DNA from: SLFH01 sp050486265 | GTDB taxonomy: Bacteria; Planctomycetota; Phycisphaerae; Phycisphaerales; UBA1924 | Assembly: GCA_050486265.1 (NCBI GenBank) | Contig: JBJHCY010000002.1 | Span: 62,001 to 126,000, forward strand | DNA length: 64,000 nt | Reading direction: 5' to 3' | Shown: positions 40,109 through 48,193 of the stretch, in pieces | Layout: every line of letters begins with the position of its first letter | Numbering within the stretch: the first letter of the stretch is position 1 | Notes under the pieces: model-generated | What the model saw: only the letters and a program-made list of their open reading frames with translations | What the model was told of the DNA's origin: nothing | Databases searched by the model: none | Position numbers and translations under genes: made by a program

Positions 40109-40894
40109 TTACGGGTCGGGCTCGGCGGCGCGGGCCTGCTCGATGCGTTGGGCGTCTTTGGGGTCGAAGGTGCGGCCCTTCTGCCAGCGGCCCTTCTGCT
40201 TGAGGTGCTCTTTGGGCGTGACATGGAAGGTGACGGTGACGCGGCCGACGCGCTTGTCTTTCAGGCGGGGGAGGAGGGTCTGGGGTTCGCCCTTCTCGTT
40301 GACGGGTTTTTCGGTGAGGGGGAGTTGCTGGACGACATCCATGCGGAGGGTGACATTGAACTCGCCGCCCTGGGCGACGAGGGCGTCGATGTCGTCGAGG
40401 GGTTTGATGCGGTAGATGGCGGGGCCGAAGCAGGGGCGGAGGAATTTGTAGTCGAGGTGCTTGCAGACGACGGTGTACTCGCCGCCGCAGGCGCCGAAGA
40501 CATACATGCCGCCGGCGATCTCGGAGTTGCCGAGGAGTGCGGCGCCTGCCATTGCGTTGTAGAAGTTGCGGTTGAACTTCTTGAAGGGGAGGACGGCGGT
40601 GAAGGTCTTCTCGTCGACCCGCTTCATGCGGATGCCGCTGCGGAAGGCGTAGGGGAGCCAGAAGAGCGAGCAGATGCGGTGCCAGAAGTTGTTCTTGGTC
40701 GAGAGGCGGCTCATGAACGCCTCGAAGCGGTCGATGAGGGACCGTTTGGAGGGCTTTGGGTCGCGTTTGGCGGCCGGTTCGGGCTTGGGCTGCGATTCGG
40801 GGCGCGGATCGCCTTGGGCGCGCTCTGGTGCGCCTGAGGCGCAGGCGTCGTCAGGGGTTGTCTCGACATCCGCTGTCGTGGTCGAATCACGCAC
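40109..40894 (-). CDS. DUF4442-like hotdog-fold protein
   Basis: A 261-residue protein with a 50-residue disordered N-terminus rich in Pro, Lys and Glu (SQPKPEPAAKRDPKPSKR). It is followed by FWHRICSLFWLPYAFRSGIR, then KKFNRNFYNAMAGAALLGNS and GGMYVFGAC. The FNRNFYNAMAGAA helix and preceding strand match the hotdog thioesterase-like DUF4442 pattern, where a long helix wraps in a beta sheet. No catalytic Asp or Glu is clearly conserved, so activity is uncertain. It is followed by the polytopic membrane protein with a 22-bp gap. The N-terminal extension is longer than usual for such proteins. Confidence 0.5.
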   Translation of the reverse strand: MRDSTTTADVETTPDDACASGAPERAQGDPRPESQPKPEPAAKRDPKPSKRSLIDRFEAFMSRLSTKNNFWHRICSLFWLPYAFRSGIRMKRVDEKTFTAVLPFKKFNRNFYNAMAGAALLGNSEIAGGMYVFGACGGEYTVVCKHLDYKFLRPCFGPAIYRIKPLDDIDALVAQGGEFNVTLRMDVVQQLPLTEKPVNEKGEPQTLLPRLKDKRVGRVTVTFHVTPKEHLKQKGRWQKGRTFDPKDAQRIEQARAAEPDP

Positions 40895-40942
40895 GAAGGA
40901 TGGTATCCGCGCCGTGGTGGCGGCTCTGGCGGGGGGCCGCGG

Positions 40943-41932
40943 TCAGGGTTCGATGAGGCGGTACCAGCCCTTGGCGTCGGGCTCGACGCGGCGGAAAGGA
41001 TCGCCGGGCTCGTGGTCGAGGGCGAGGACCCAGCCGCGTTCGGCGGCTTCTTTGAGCAGCCAATGTTTGGTGAGCATGCTTGTGTAGGGCTCGATGTCGT
41101 AGGAGAGGCTGAACGCCTGCCCGGCGTGCCAGGCGGTCGGGAGGACATCGGGCGTGAAGACGATGGTCCTGCCGTCCTCGTCGGTGAACTTGACGGCCTG
41201 CTGGCCCCAGGTGTGTCCCGGGACAAGGAAGACGCTGACGCCCGGGAGGACGGTGGTCTCGCGCTCGGGGAGCGTGGTTTCGGGGAGGGCGTCGCGGTGG
41301 GGGATGACACCTGCGGGGAAGGGGGCGGGGGACTCGACCTGGCGGAGGCGGGGGCGGCCATCGGGCAGAGGGATCTGGAGCGGGAGGAGGTGGTCGCGGT
41401 AGTAGGTGCGGGTCATGACCGCGTCGTTGGCGAGGGCGGTCCGCCACTCGGTCTCTTGGACGATGACCTCGGCGTTGGGGAAGGTGAGTTTGACGCGGGG
41501 GTCGTCGCCGGAGGCTTCGTCGCCGGAGGCTGTCCAGTCCGGGGTCTCGCCCTCGCGGCAGCGGCGTGTGAGCCCGCCGGCGTGGTCGAAGTGCAGGTGG
41601 CTGATGACGACCGCTTCGATGTCTTCGGGCCGATGTCCGGCGCCCACGAGGGCGGTTTCGACGGTTACGGCGTCGAGGCCGAAGATGGACTGCATCTTGG
41701 CGTCGAGCTTGTCGCCGGTGCCGGCCTCGATGAGGACGAGTTTGGGACCGTCGCCATCGCCGACGCGCTGGAGGAGGAGGCAGTTGTGGGCGATCTCGAT
41801 GCGGTTCTTGTCGTCGGGCTGGACCTGGCGTGTCCAGACGACTTTGGGGATGACGCCGAACATGCCGCCGCCGTCGAGGAGGAGGCGGCCTGCTCTGAGG
41901 AGTGTGACGCGGTAGCGGGTGTCTTGGGGCAT
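40943..41932 (-). CDS. MBL-fold metallo-hydrolase
   Basis: The 329-residue metallo-beta-lactamase-fold protein has all metal motifs in order: VVISHLHFDHAGG (HxHxDH), ETEWRTAL, VFLVPGHTWGQQAVKF (third His), TPDVLP (bridging Asp) and ALDHEP (last His). The arrangement matches glyoxalase-II/lactonase-like members, including quorum-quenching AHL lactonases, but the substrate cannot be assigned. The N-terminus YRVTLLRAGRLLLDGGGMFG is typical for this group. No signal peptide, so it is cytoplasmic. It is flanked by the hotdog-like gene (48 bp) and the TlpA fusion gene (33 bp) on the same strand. Confidence 0.88.
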   Translation of the reverse strand: MPQDTRYRVTLLRAGRLLLDGGGMFGVIPKVVWTRQVQPDDKNRIEIAHNCLLLQRVGDGDGPKLVLIEAGTGDKLDAKMQSIFGLDAVTVETALVGAGHRPEDIEAVVISHLHFDHAGGLTRRCREGETPDWTASGDEASGDDPRVKLTFPNAEVIVQETEWRTALANDAVMTRTYYRDHLLPLQIPLPDGRPRLRQVESPAPFPAGVIPHRDALPETTLPERETTVLPGVSVFLVPGHTWGQQAVKFTDEDGRTIVFTPDVLPTAWHAGQAFSLSYDIEPYTSMLTKHWLLKEAAERGWVLALDHEPGDPFRRVEPDAKGWYRLIEP

Positions 41933-41965
41933 CGGGCCATGGTACGGGGGTGTCGCGGCGGATGG

Positions 41966-44224
41966 TCAGTCCGCGGGGTCTTCCCTGACGACCTCGTAGG
42001 CCCGGAGCCCACGCTCTGAGGCGATAACGAGCAACGGCGAGGCTCCGTCTCGGGCCAGCCAGTCGAACTCCGCCCCGAACACGGTCTGGATGGTCGCGAC
42101 TGTTTCCCCGTCCGCAAGGTCGAAGACGAACAGGTGTCCGTCGGCGGTTACGGCTGCGGCGAGCGATCCGCAGGGGCTGACCGATGACTTGCGGATGTGC
42201 TGTTCATTCAGTTCGAGTCGCGTCGTCCAGCGAACTTCGCCGTCTGTGGCGATGCGAGCGGCCATCGGCCGGAGGATGGCGTCGGGGGCCGAGCCGAGCA
42301 GCAGCAGGTCGTCGTTAGCGCCGGTGGGTATGGCGTGGACGAATTGGGCGTAGAGCGGGGGGCGCAGCAGGTTGGTCTGATTGCCGCTCTCGTCGAAGAT
42401 ATGCACCGTTCCCCCGGCGGAAGTGGAGACGGGGCGGCGGATGCCGTCACCCTTGATGTCGGCTGCGGTGACGGTCCAGACATTGCCGATGCCTCGGGTC
42501 CGCCAGAGCTGGTTGCCATCGTGGTCGAAGAGCCTGAGGCCTCCGTTGCCGTTGTAACCCACCAGCAGTTCGTCAACGCCGTTGCCGGTGATGTCTGCGG
42601 CGATGACATCGTTGACGCCTGTGAGATCCGGCACTCGGAATCTGACAGCGCCGTCGGCGCCGAACACGACTGGAGCGACGCCCCACTGCCTGAAGGTGAC
42701 GATGTTCCGGGCTTCGGCGTCGTTGAAACGGGCGACGCGGAGGGTTTGCCCTTCGCTGACGAGTTGGGTCTCGCCGAGCGGCTCGCCGGTGGGGCTGACG
42801 CGTGTGACGCCGCGGCGGTTGATGGCGTAAACCTCGCCCGCGTTGTTGTCGGCAGCGGCGCCTCCCCATCGGCCCTGCAAGGCCCAGACTTCGCGGAGAT
42901 TCTCCGATCGCGAAACGGGCTGGGCGGGGGCGGTCTGCTCGAGAGGTCTGCCTTCGACGGCGTCGTCGATGTCTCGGCGGATGTCGTCTTTCATGTGCAT
43001 GGCGAAGCCGACATGCACGCTTCGGACCTTGCCGTCGGCGCCGATGATGACGGTCTGGGGGATGCCAGAGACGCTGTACTCGCGAGAGACCGAGCCGTCG
43101 GCGTCCATGGCGACGGTGAGTTCGAGGCCCTGGCGGTCGAGGAAGCGCCTGATAGCGGCTTCGTCTTCGCGTACATTGATTGCGATGAAGGCGACATCGT
43201 CGCCATGCGCGTCGGTCAGTTCCTTGAGTACGGGGAGGCCGGCGACGCATGGCGGGCACCAGGAGGCCCAGAAGTCGATGACGACGGCTTTGTGGTCCTT
43301 GATGGCGTCGGAGAGTCGGATCTCGCCGCCTTCGAAGCGGTGCAGCGCGAAGTCGGGAGCGCGAGTGCCGATGAGGTGGGCGAACTCGTCGCGGTCGTCG
43401 GCCATGGCGTCGAAGTCTTCGTCGAAATCGAAGTCGAAATCGCCCCAGAAGGCCGAGACAATGCTCCTTGCGGATTCTGCGCCCTCGGGGGGCGTGAAGG
43501 CGAACGCGTCGTCGGGGAAGCTGTCGATGCGCTTCCATGCGGAGAAATCGGTGATTGCTGTCGTGGCGATGTCCGGGTACCAGGCTGTGTATGTCTCGTC
43601 GGGCTCCTGCTCGTGCTCGGTCCGCAGCAGCCAGGGCGAGTCGCCGGAATCGACCCAGACCTCGAGCCTGCGTCCGGCGAGCGAGGTGCGGATGCGGTGG
43701 GCTTGGGTCCCGTTGACTTCTTCCAGGCCGATGTACTCCGCGTCGCCGATGATCCGCTGGATCGAGCGGTGCGGCTCGTGCGAGAGAATGGCGAGCAGCC
43801 CGGGCGGGACCATCATGTCGGCGAAGCCGCCGAGGGCCGACGGGTCCTCGCTGAACAGCCTGATATCTTCGGTGTCGGCGGGCTCTTTCACGAATCTGTT
43901 GGTCGGGCGGACATAGATGTAACGGTGCTCGCCGTCGCTGTAGAAGTCCGCCGATCGCGTGCCTCCGGTGCGGCGGAGCGCGTACTTGCCGGGCAACTCA
44001 CGCGACGCTTGGAGATCGACCGTGTAGACCACCAGCATCCCCTCGGCGGTGGTCCGCCACTCGATGCTGTAGTCGAAGCTGAGGCGGGGAGAGGACTCCA
44101 GATTGCTCGCCATGTCCTTCAGCACCTGCACGGCTTTCTCTCCGGCGTCGTCGGCGAAGGAGGGTGTCGAGCAGGGCAGGAGCATGCCGCCGGCGGCCAG
44201 AGCGATCGCGAGTGTCCGTGTCAT
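41966..44224 (-). CDS. exported fusion: DUF2092-like domain, TlpA-type thioredoxin, beta-propeller-like C-terminus
   Basis: A 752-residue protein with a Sec signal peptide (TLAIALAAGGMLLPCSTPSFA). Residues about 25-275 resemble the DUF2092/LolA-like fold (MASNLESSPRLSFDYSIEWR, PGKYALRRTGG, RRLEVWVDSGDSPWLLRTEH). Residues 290-430 form a TlpA/ResA thioredoxin (RAPDFALHRFEGGEIRLSD, VIDFWASWCPPC with Cys323 and Cys326, and the cis-Pro in VSGIPQTVII). From about 450 on there are FG-GAP/PQQ-like blades (NNAGEVYAINRRGVTRVSP, ADITGNGVDELLVGYNGNGG). It probably acts in the periplasm as a thiol-disulfide protein. The redox domain coupled to a lipoprotein-carrier-like domain is unusual. ATG 44224 was chosen for the signal peptide. 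Confidence 0.8.
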   Translation of the reverse strand: MTRTLAIALAAGGMLLPCSTPSFADDAGEKAVQVLKDMASNLESSPRLSFDYSIEWRTTAEGMLVVYTVDLQASRELPGKYALRRTGGTRSADFYSDGEHRYIYVRPTNRFVKEPADTEDIRLFSEDPSALGGFADMMVPPGLLAILSHEPHRSIQRIIGDAEYIGLEEVNGTQAHRIRTSLAGRRLEVWVDSGDSPWLLRTEHEQEPDETYTAWYPDIATTAITDFSAWKRIDSFPDDAFAFTPPEGAESARSIVSAFWGDFDFDFDEDFDAMADDRDEFAHLIGTRAPDFALHRFEGGEIRLSDAIKDHKAVVIDFWASWCPPCVAGLPVLKELTDAHGDDVAFIAINVREDEAAIRRFLDRQGLELTVAMDADGSVSREYSVSGIPQTVIIGADGKVRSVHVGFAMHMKDDIRRDIDDAVEGRPLEQTAPAQPVSRSENLREVWALQGRWGGAAADNNAGEVYAINRRGVTRVSPTGEPLGETQLVSEGQTLRVARFNDAEARNIVTFRQWGVAPVVFGADGAVRFRVPDLTGVNDVIAADITGNGVDELLVGYNGNGGLRLFDHDGNQLWRTRGIGNVWTVTAADIKGDGIRRPVSTSAGGTVHIFDESGNQTNLLRPPLYAQFVHAIPTGANDDLLLLGSAPDAILRPMAARIATDGEVRWTTRLELNEQHIRKSSVSPCGSLAAAVTADGHLFVFDLADGETVATIQTVFGAEFDWLARDGASPLLVIASERGLRAYEVVREDPAD

Positions 44225-44389
44225 GGCTGTCCCTTTGGGTTGCATCGGGCGGTTTGACCTTCGCCGCACCGAGCGCGGCGTACTGCGCTACAAGATACTC
44301 GGATTGCTGGAGATCCGGAAGGGCGGATTTCAGAACATCGCGGTGGGCGGTCGGTGTTCGGAATTGGGGCGGGGCGGTATTCTTGCTGC

Positions 44390-44911
44390 GTGAAGTACGA
44401 CCGATTCGAGGATCTGCCGGTTTGGAAGGACGCCGCGAGGTTGTATGTCGCGGTCGAGGAGGCGGCGGGTGACGCTTCGCTCGATCGGCACGGGGATCTG
44501 CGCGACCAGTTGCTGCGGGCGGCGCTGTCGGCTTCGAACAACATCGCCGAGGGGTTCGAGCGGGGATCGACGCCGGAGCTGATCGCGTTTCTGTACTACG
44601 CGAGAGGGTCGGCGGGGGAGGTGCGTTCGATGCTCACGGTGATGCGCGGGTCGGGGCGGCATGCGCACATGCACGGCCGCCTTGCGGAGCTCGCGGCGAT
44701 GGCCGAGGCTGTTTCGCGACAGCTCCGGGGCTGGCTGAACAGCCTGCAGAACAGCGATATCAAGGGGCAGCGGCACCTCAACGACGCCACGCGCGAGGCG
44801 TGGGACCGGAGGAAGCGGGTTGCTGCGTTTGATGAGAAGCTGCGGCGGATTGTTGAGGAGGCGAGGAGGGAGAGGGAGGAGGGCGGGAGGGATCCGTCCG
44901 GGGACGGATGA
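44390..44911 (+). CDS. four helix bundle protein (S23/IVP family)
   Basis: The 173-residue protein starts at GTG 44390. It has the family signature FEDLPVWKDAARLYVAVEEA, LRDQLLRAALSASNNIAEGF and FLYYARGSAGEVRSML. This family is often encoded in 23S rRNA intervening sequences, yet many members are chromosomal with unknown function. The C-terminal 45 residues are a charged helix (WDRRKRVAAFDEKLRRIVEE) beyond the common 120-residue core. No rRNA sequence flanks the gene. The family is also seen near diversity-generating retroelements, but no reverse transcriptase is present. It is divergent from the TlpA fusion gene. Confidence 0.85.
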   Translation: MKYDRFEDLPVWKDAARLYVAVEEAAGDASLDRHGDLRDQLLRAALSASNNIAEGFERGSTPELIAFLYYARGSAGEVRSMLTVMRGSGRHAHMHGRLAELAAMAEAVSRQLRGWLNSLQNSDIKGQRHLNDATREAWDRRKRVAAFDEKLRRIVEEARREREEGGRDPSGDG

Positions 44912-44954
44912 TGATGAGGTGGGTCGATGTGCCGCTGCGGAGGCGGGATCTGGA

Positions 44955-44970
44955 ATCTCAAATTTGAGAT
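44955..44970. repeat. AT-rich perfect palindrome in a GC-rich gap
   Basis: ATCTCAAATTTGAGAT is a perfect 16-bp palindrome, followed by two further near-copies of the half-site TTGAGATTT and by AGATCTCAG. The run of A and T is strikingly unlike the surrounding DNA. It may be an operator or the terminator region of the convergent genes. Confidence 0.7.
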
Positions 44971-45085
44971 TTGAGATTTCAGATCTCAGGCTCACCGAGG
45001 CGAGTCGGGCAGACTTCCGAGACGGGTGTGGCAGTTCGGCTTGGCTTGGGCATTCACTGCCCTCGTTCTCATGGCCCTCACTCGA

Positions 45086-46750
45086 TCACACCAACTGCTC
45101 CGGCTCCTGCAGCAGGCGCACGATCTCCGCGAGGCAAAGCGCCGCCGTCGCCCCGTCGACGACGCGGTGGTCGCAGGCGAGGCTGAGGGGCATGAGTTTG
45201 GCGACCATTGGTTGGCCGTCGCGGACGACGACGCCGTCGTAGGCCTTGCCGACGGCGATGATGCCGACTTCGGGGTAGTTGATCACCGGTGTTGCAAAGC
45301 GTCCGGCGTGGCTGCCGACATTGCTGATGGTGAAGGTCGAGCCGGTGAGTTCTTCGCGCGGGATGGAGCGGTCGCGGGCGGAGGCCGCGAGCGAGGCGAT
45401 CCTGTCAGAGAGCGAGAAGACATCGGCACGGTCGGCGTCGCGGAGCACGGGGACCATCAGTCCGCTGTCGGTGTCGGTCGCGATGCCCAGGTGGACCGCC
45501 TCGTGCTGGACGATCTCGTCGCGCTCGTCGTCGACACGCGCGTTGAGCGCGCCGAACGGGCCGGCGAGCGCGCGGCAGACGGCCGAGGCGATGAAGGGCA
45601 GGAAGCTGAGCTTCTGCCCCGTCTCTGCTGTCAGGCGACGCCGGAGGTCGTCGAGGGCCGTGACATCCGCCTCGTCCATCACGGTGAAGTGCACGGCGGT
45701 GTCGACGGACTGGCGGAGCTTGCCGGCGATCACGCGTCGCACGCCCTTGAACGGCACGCTCGCTGTGCCCGAGCCGGGCTCGACCGACGAGACCTGCGCC
45801 GGCGGCGGCACGGGACGCCCGGACTGGAAGGGCGTAAAGCCCGGCGCCGCGGGGATCCCTGCGCCCTGCATGCCCGGGTGCCCGGGCATCTGGTGCATGT
45901 GGGGCATGGGCATCGGCGGCATGTAGCCCCAGGGCATCGGCATCATGTACGGCATGGGGTACGGCGCGTACCCGGGCATCATCGGCTGCTGTGGGTACTG
46001 CTGTGGGTACTGCTGGGGATAGCCCTGCGGGTACGCCTGCTGCGGGTACTGGGGCTGGGGATAGCTTTGGGGGTAGGCCTGCGGCTGCTGCGGATACGCC
46101 TGCGGCTGGGGGCGGGCGGGCTGCTGGGGCATCGGGCGCCGGGTCGTGCCGCGTTCGGTCGGTTGGGCGGGTGACTGGGCTGGCGATTGGGCGGCCGTTC
46201 CGCTTGCGGGCTTGCTTGCGCCGCCTCCGGCCTTGGCGGCTTCGACATCGCGCTTGGTGACGCGGCCGCCGATGCCGGTGCCCTTGACGCTGTCGATGTC
46301 GACGCCGAGGTCTCGGGCGAGACGGCGCACGGCGGGTGTCGCGAGGGCCTTGCCCCCGGCGCGGCTGACGCCGGCGAGCTCGCCGGACATCTGGCCGACG
46401 ACGGTGCCCGCGTCCTCGCGTTCTTCCTGCGGCTCGGATTCCTGCACGGGCTTCTTGGCGGGCGGGGCCTTGGGCTCGGCCGAAGCGCCGCCCCCGCCGA
46501 CATAGGTGACGAACGGCTCGCCGACTTTCATGACCTCGCCGTCGGCGCCGTGGAGCTTGGCGATCTTGCCTGCGCGCGGGCTCGGGATCTCGGTGAGGGC
46601 CTTGTCGGTCTGGACCTCTGCGAGGGCCTGGTTTTCTTCGACCTCGTCGCCTTCAGAGACGAGCCACTTGATGACCTCGGCCTCCTGGAGGCCTTCGCCG
46701 ATGTCGGGCAGGAGGAAGACATTGGGGTCAGAAGAGACTTTGCCGGCCAT
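45086..46750 (-). CDS. branched-chain 2-oxoacid dehydrogenase E2 (dihydrolipoyl acyltransferase) with Gln/Tyr/Pro-rich linker
   Basis: The 554-residue E2 has a lipoyl domain with FLLPDIGEGLQEAEVIKWLV and lipoylated Lys50 (EVQTDKALTEI). The peripheral subunit-binding domain follows (LATPAVRRLARDLGVDIDSV). A very unusual linker (about residues 207-302) is made of YPQQ, YPQP and MPMP-type repeats. The catalytic domain begins VPFKGVRRVIAGKLRQSVDT and includes the acyltransferase motif ACDHRVVDGATAALCL. The DIGEGLQEAEV start is of branched-chain rather than PDH type. It ends the operon E1 alpha, small protein, E1 beta, E2. No E3 gene is present. The linker replaces the usual Ala/Pro or Ser/Lys hinges. 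Confidence 0.9.
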   Translation of the reverse strand: MAGKVSSDPNVFLLPDIGEGLQEAEVIKWLVSEGDEVEENQALAEVQTDKALTEIPSPRAGKIAKLHGADGEVMKVGEPFVTYVGGGGASAEPKAPPAKKPVQESEPQEEREDAGTVVGQMSGELAGVSRAGGKALATPAVRRLARDLGVDIDSVKGTGIGGRVTKRDVEAAKAGGGASKPASGTAAQSPAQSPAQPTERGTTRRPMPQQPARPQPQAYPQQPQAYPQSYPQPQYPQQAYPQGYPQQYPQQYPQQPMMPGYAPYPMPYMMPMPWGYMPPMPMPHMHQMPGHPGMQGAGIPAAPGFTPFQSGRPVPPPAQVSSVEPGSGTASVPFKGVRRVIAGKLRQSVDTAVHFTVMDEADVTALDDLRRRLTAETGQKLSFLPFIASAVCRALAGPFGALNARVDDERDEIVQHEAVHLGIATDTDSGLMVPVLRDADRADVFSLSDRIASLAASARDRSIPREELTGSTFTISNVGSHAGRFATPVINYPEVGIIAVGKAYDGVVVRDGQPMVAKLMPLSLACDHRVVDGATAALCLAEIVRLLQEPEQLV

Positions 46751-46846
46751 CGTTGTCCTCGTGTCTGTCTTGGGGGAGGCTCCGATGGCGCTGCCCCCGG
46801 TGTTGGTGCGATTCTTCCGCGTCCGCTCGGTTCCGGCGGGCCGGGC

Positions 46847-47821
46847 TCAGTACGCGAGGCACTCGCGCACGGCCTCGACGATCCGGGGCGACTCGGGCAG
46901 GTAGTCCAGCTCGAGCTTGTAGTAGGGCATCACGGTGTCGAAGCCGGTGACGCGCTGCACCGGGGCTTCGAGGTGCAGGAAGCAGGCCTCCTGGATGACG
47001 GTGGCGATCTCTGCGCCCATGCCGGCCGTGCGCGGCGCTTCGTGCACCACCACGCAGCGCCCGGTCTTGCGGACGCTCTCGACGATCGTGTCGGTGTCCA
47101 TGGGGTAGATGGTGCGGAGGTCGATGAGCTCGACGGAGACATCGTCGGGCAGTTCGTCCATGGCGGCGAGGCACTGGAAGACGGTCGCGCCCCAGGTGAC
47201 GACGGTGATGTCGTCGCCTTCGGAGACGACCTTGGCCTGGCCGATGGGCACCTCGTAGTCGCCTTCGGGGACTTCTTCTTTGAAGGAGCGGTAGACGCGC
47301 TTGGGCTCGAAGAAGATGCAGGGGTCGGGGTCGCGGATGGCGGCCAGCAGCATGCCCTTGGCGTCGTAGGGCGTCGAGGGCATCAGCACTTTCAGGCCCG
47401 GGCTGTGCGAGTAGATCGCCTCGGGCGAGTCCGAGTGCAGCTCGGGGGCGTGGATGCCCCCGCCCACGGGCACGCGGACGGTCATCGGGATGGTGATCGA
47501 GCCGCGGGTCCTGGTGCGGAAGCGTGCGGCGTGGTTGACGAGTTGGTCGTAGGCCGGGCCGAGGAAGCCCTCGAACTGGATCTCGGGGACGGGGCGCATG
47601 CCCGCCATCGCAAGCCCGATGGATGAGCCGATGATGCCCGATTCTGCCAGCGGCGTGTCGACGACGCGCTCGCGCCCGAACTTGGCTTGCAGGCCCTCGG
47701 TGACGCGGAAGACGCCGCCGTTGAGGCCGACATCCTCGCCGAGGACGACGACGCGTTCGTCGCGTTCCATCTCCTGGGCGAGGGCTTGGTTGATCGCTTG
47801 GACGAGGTTGAGTTCGGGCAT
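46847..47821 (-). CDS. branched-chain 2-oxoacid dehydrogenase E1 beta subunit
   Basis: A 324-residue beta subunit of the E1 decarboxylase. LVQAINQALAQEMERDERVV, LGEDVGLNGGVFRVTEGLQ and DTPLAESGIIGSSIGLAMAG are typical of the 2-oxoisovalerate type. The C-terminal DLRTIYPMDTDTIVESVRKT and VVVHEAPRTAGMGAEIATVI complete the transketolase C domain. It forms an alpha2beta2 tetramer with the product at 48-49 kb. A 97-bp gap separates it from the E2 gene downstream and 62 bp from the FlbD-like gene upstream, consistent with one transcript. Confidence 0.92.
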   Translation of the reverse strand: MPELNLVQAINQALAQEMERDERVVVLGEDVGLNGGVFRVTEGLQAKFGRERVVDTPLAESGIIGSSIGLAMAGMRPVPEIQFEGFLGPAYDQLVNHAARFRTRTRGSITIPMTVRVPVGGGIHAPELHSDSPEAIYSHSPGLKVLMPSTPYDAKGMLLAAIRDPDPCIFFEPKRVYRSFKEEVPEGDYEVPIGQAKVVSEGDDITVVTWGATVFQCLAAMDELPDDVSVELIDLRTIYPMDTDTIVESVRKTGRCVVVHEAPRTAGMGAEIATVIQEACFLHLEAPVQRVTGFDTVMPYYKLELDYLPESPRIVEAVRECLAY

Positions 47822-47883
47822 CTCGGTGGTGCTCCGGTTTCGGTTGCTCGGGCCTGCTTGCCCGGGTGTTCCTGGTGTCTCTG

Positions 47884-48165
47884 TCAGCCGATGAAGGCGG
47901 CGCCAGCCCCGCCGCTGAAGTCGTCGTCGGACTGCTGCTCGTCGAGTGCCGGTGTGTAGGGGCCGAGGTCGGCGGGCATCGCGGCGTTGAGTCGGTCGAT
48001 GATCTCGTGGAGCTCGCCGGCGGCCCGCATGGTGGGGGCGCCCCAGTTTGCGGTGACGGCCATGAAGAGTTCGACGACGCCGGGTTTTTTCTGGCGGACC
48101 ATCTTCACATGGACCGGGTTGATCCAGACCTCGTTGCCTTTGTGGTCGGTGATCTGCACGAGCAT
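47884..48165 (-). CDS. small FlbD-like protein between the E1 subunit genes
   Basis: This 93-residue protein lies between the E1 alpha and E1 beta genes. Its start, MLVQITDHKGNEVWINPVHV, with a following predicted strand KPGVVELFM, resembles the flagellar FlbD/YlzI fold (short beta protein with V.LN followed by hydrophobics), though flagellar genes are absent here. The second half has AAGELHEIIDRLNAAMP and an acidic tail. I cannot assign a function. Its position within a catabolic operon makes a regulatory or assembly role for the complex possible but unproven. ATG 48165 has GGAGGCGACC upstream. Confidence 0.6.
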   Translation of the reverse strand: MLVQITDHKGNEVWINPVHVKMVRQKKPGVVELFMAVTANWGAPTMRAAGELHEIIDRLNAAMPADLGPYTPALDEQQSDDDFSGGAGAAFIG

Positions 48166-48193
48166 GGTCGCCTCCGCGTGGGCTGGGGGTCGA

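Noticed and set aside
44390..44911. remnant of a 23S rRNA intervening sequence
   Set aside because: No rRNA helix sequences flank the S23-family gene.
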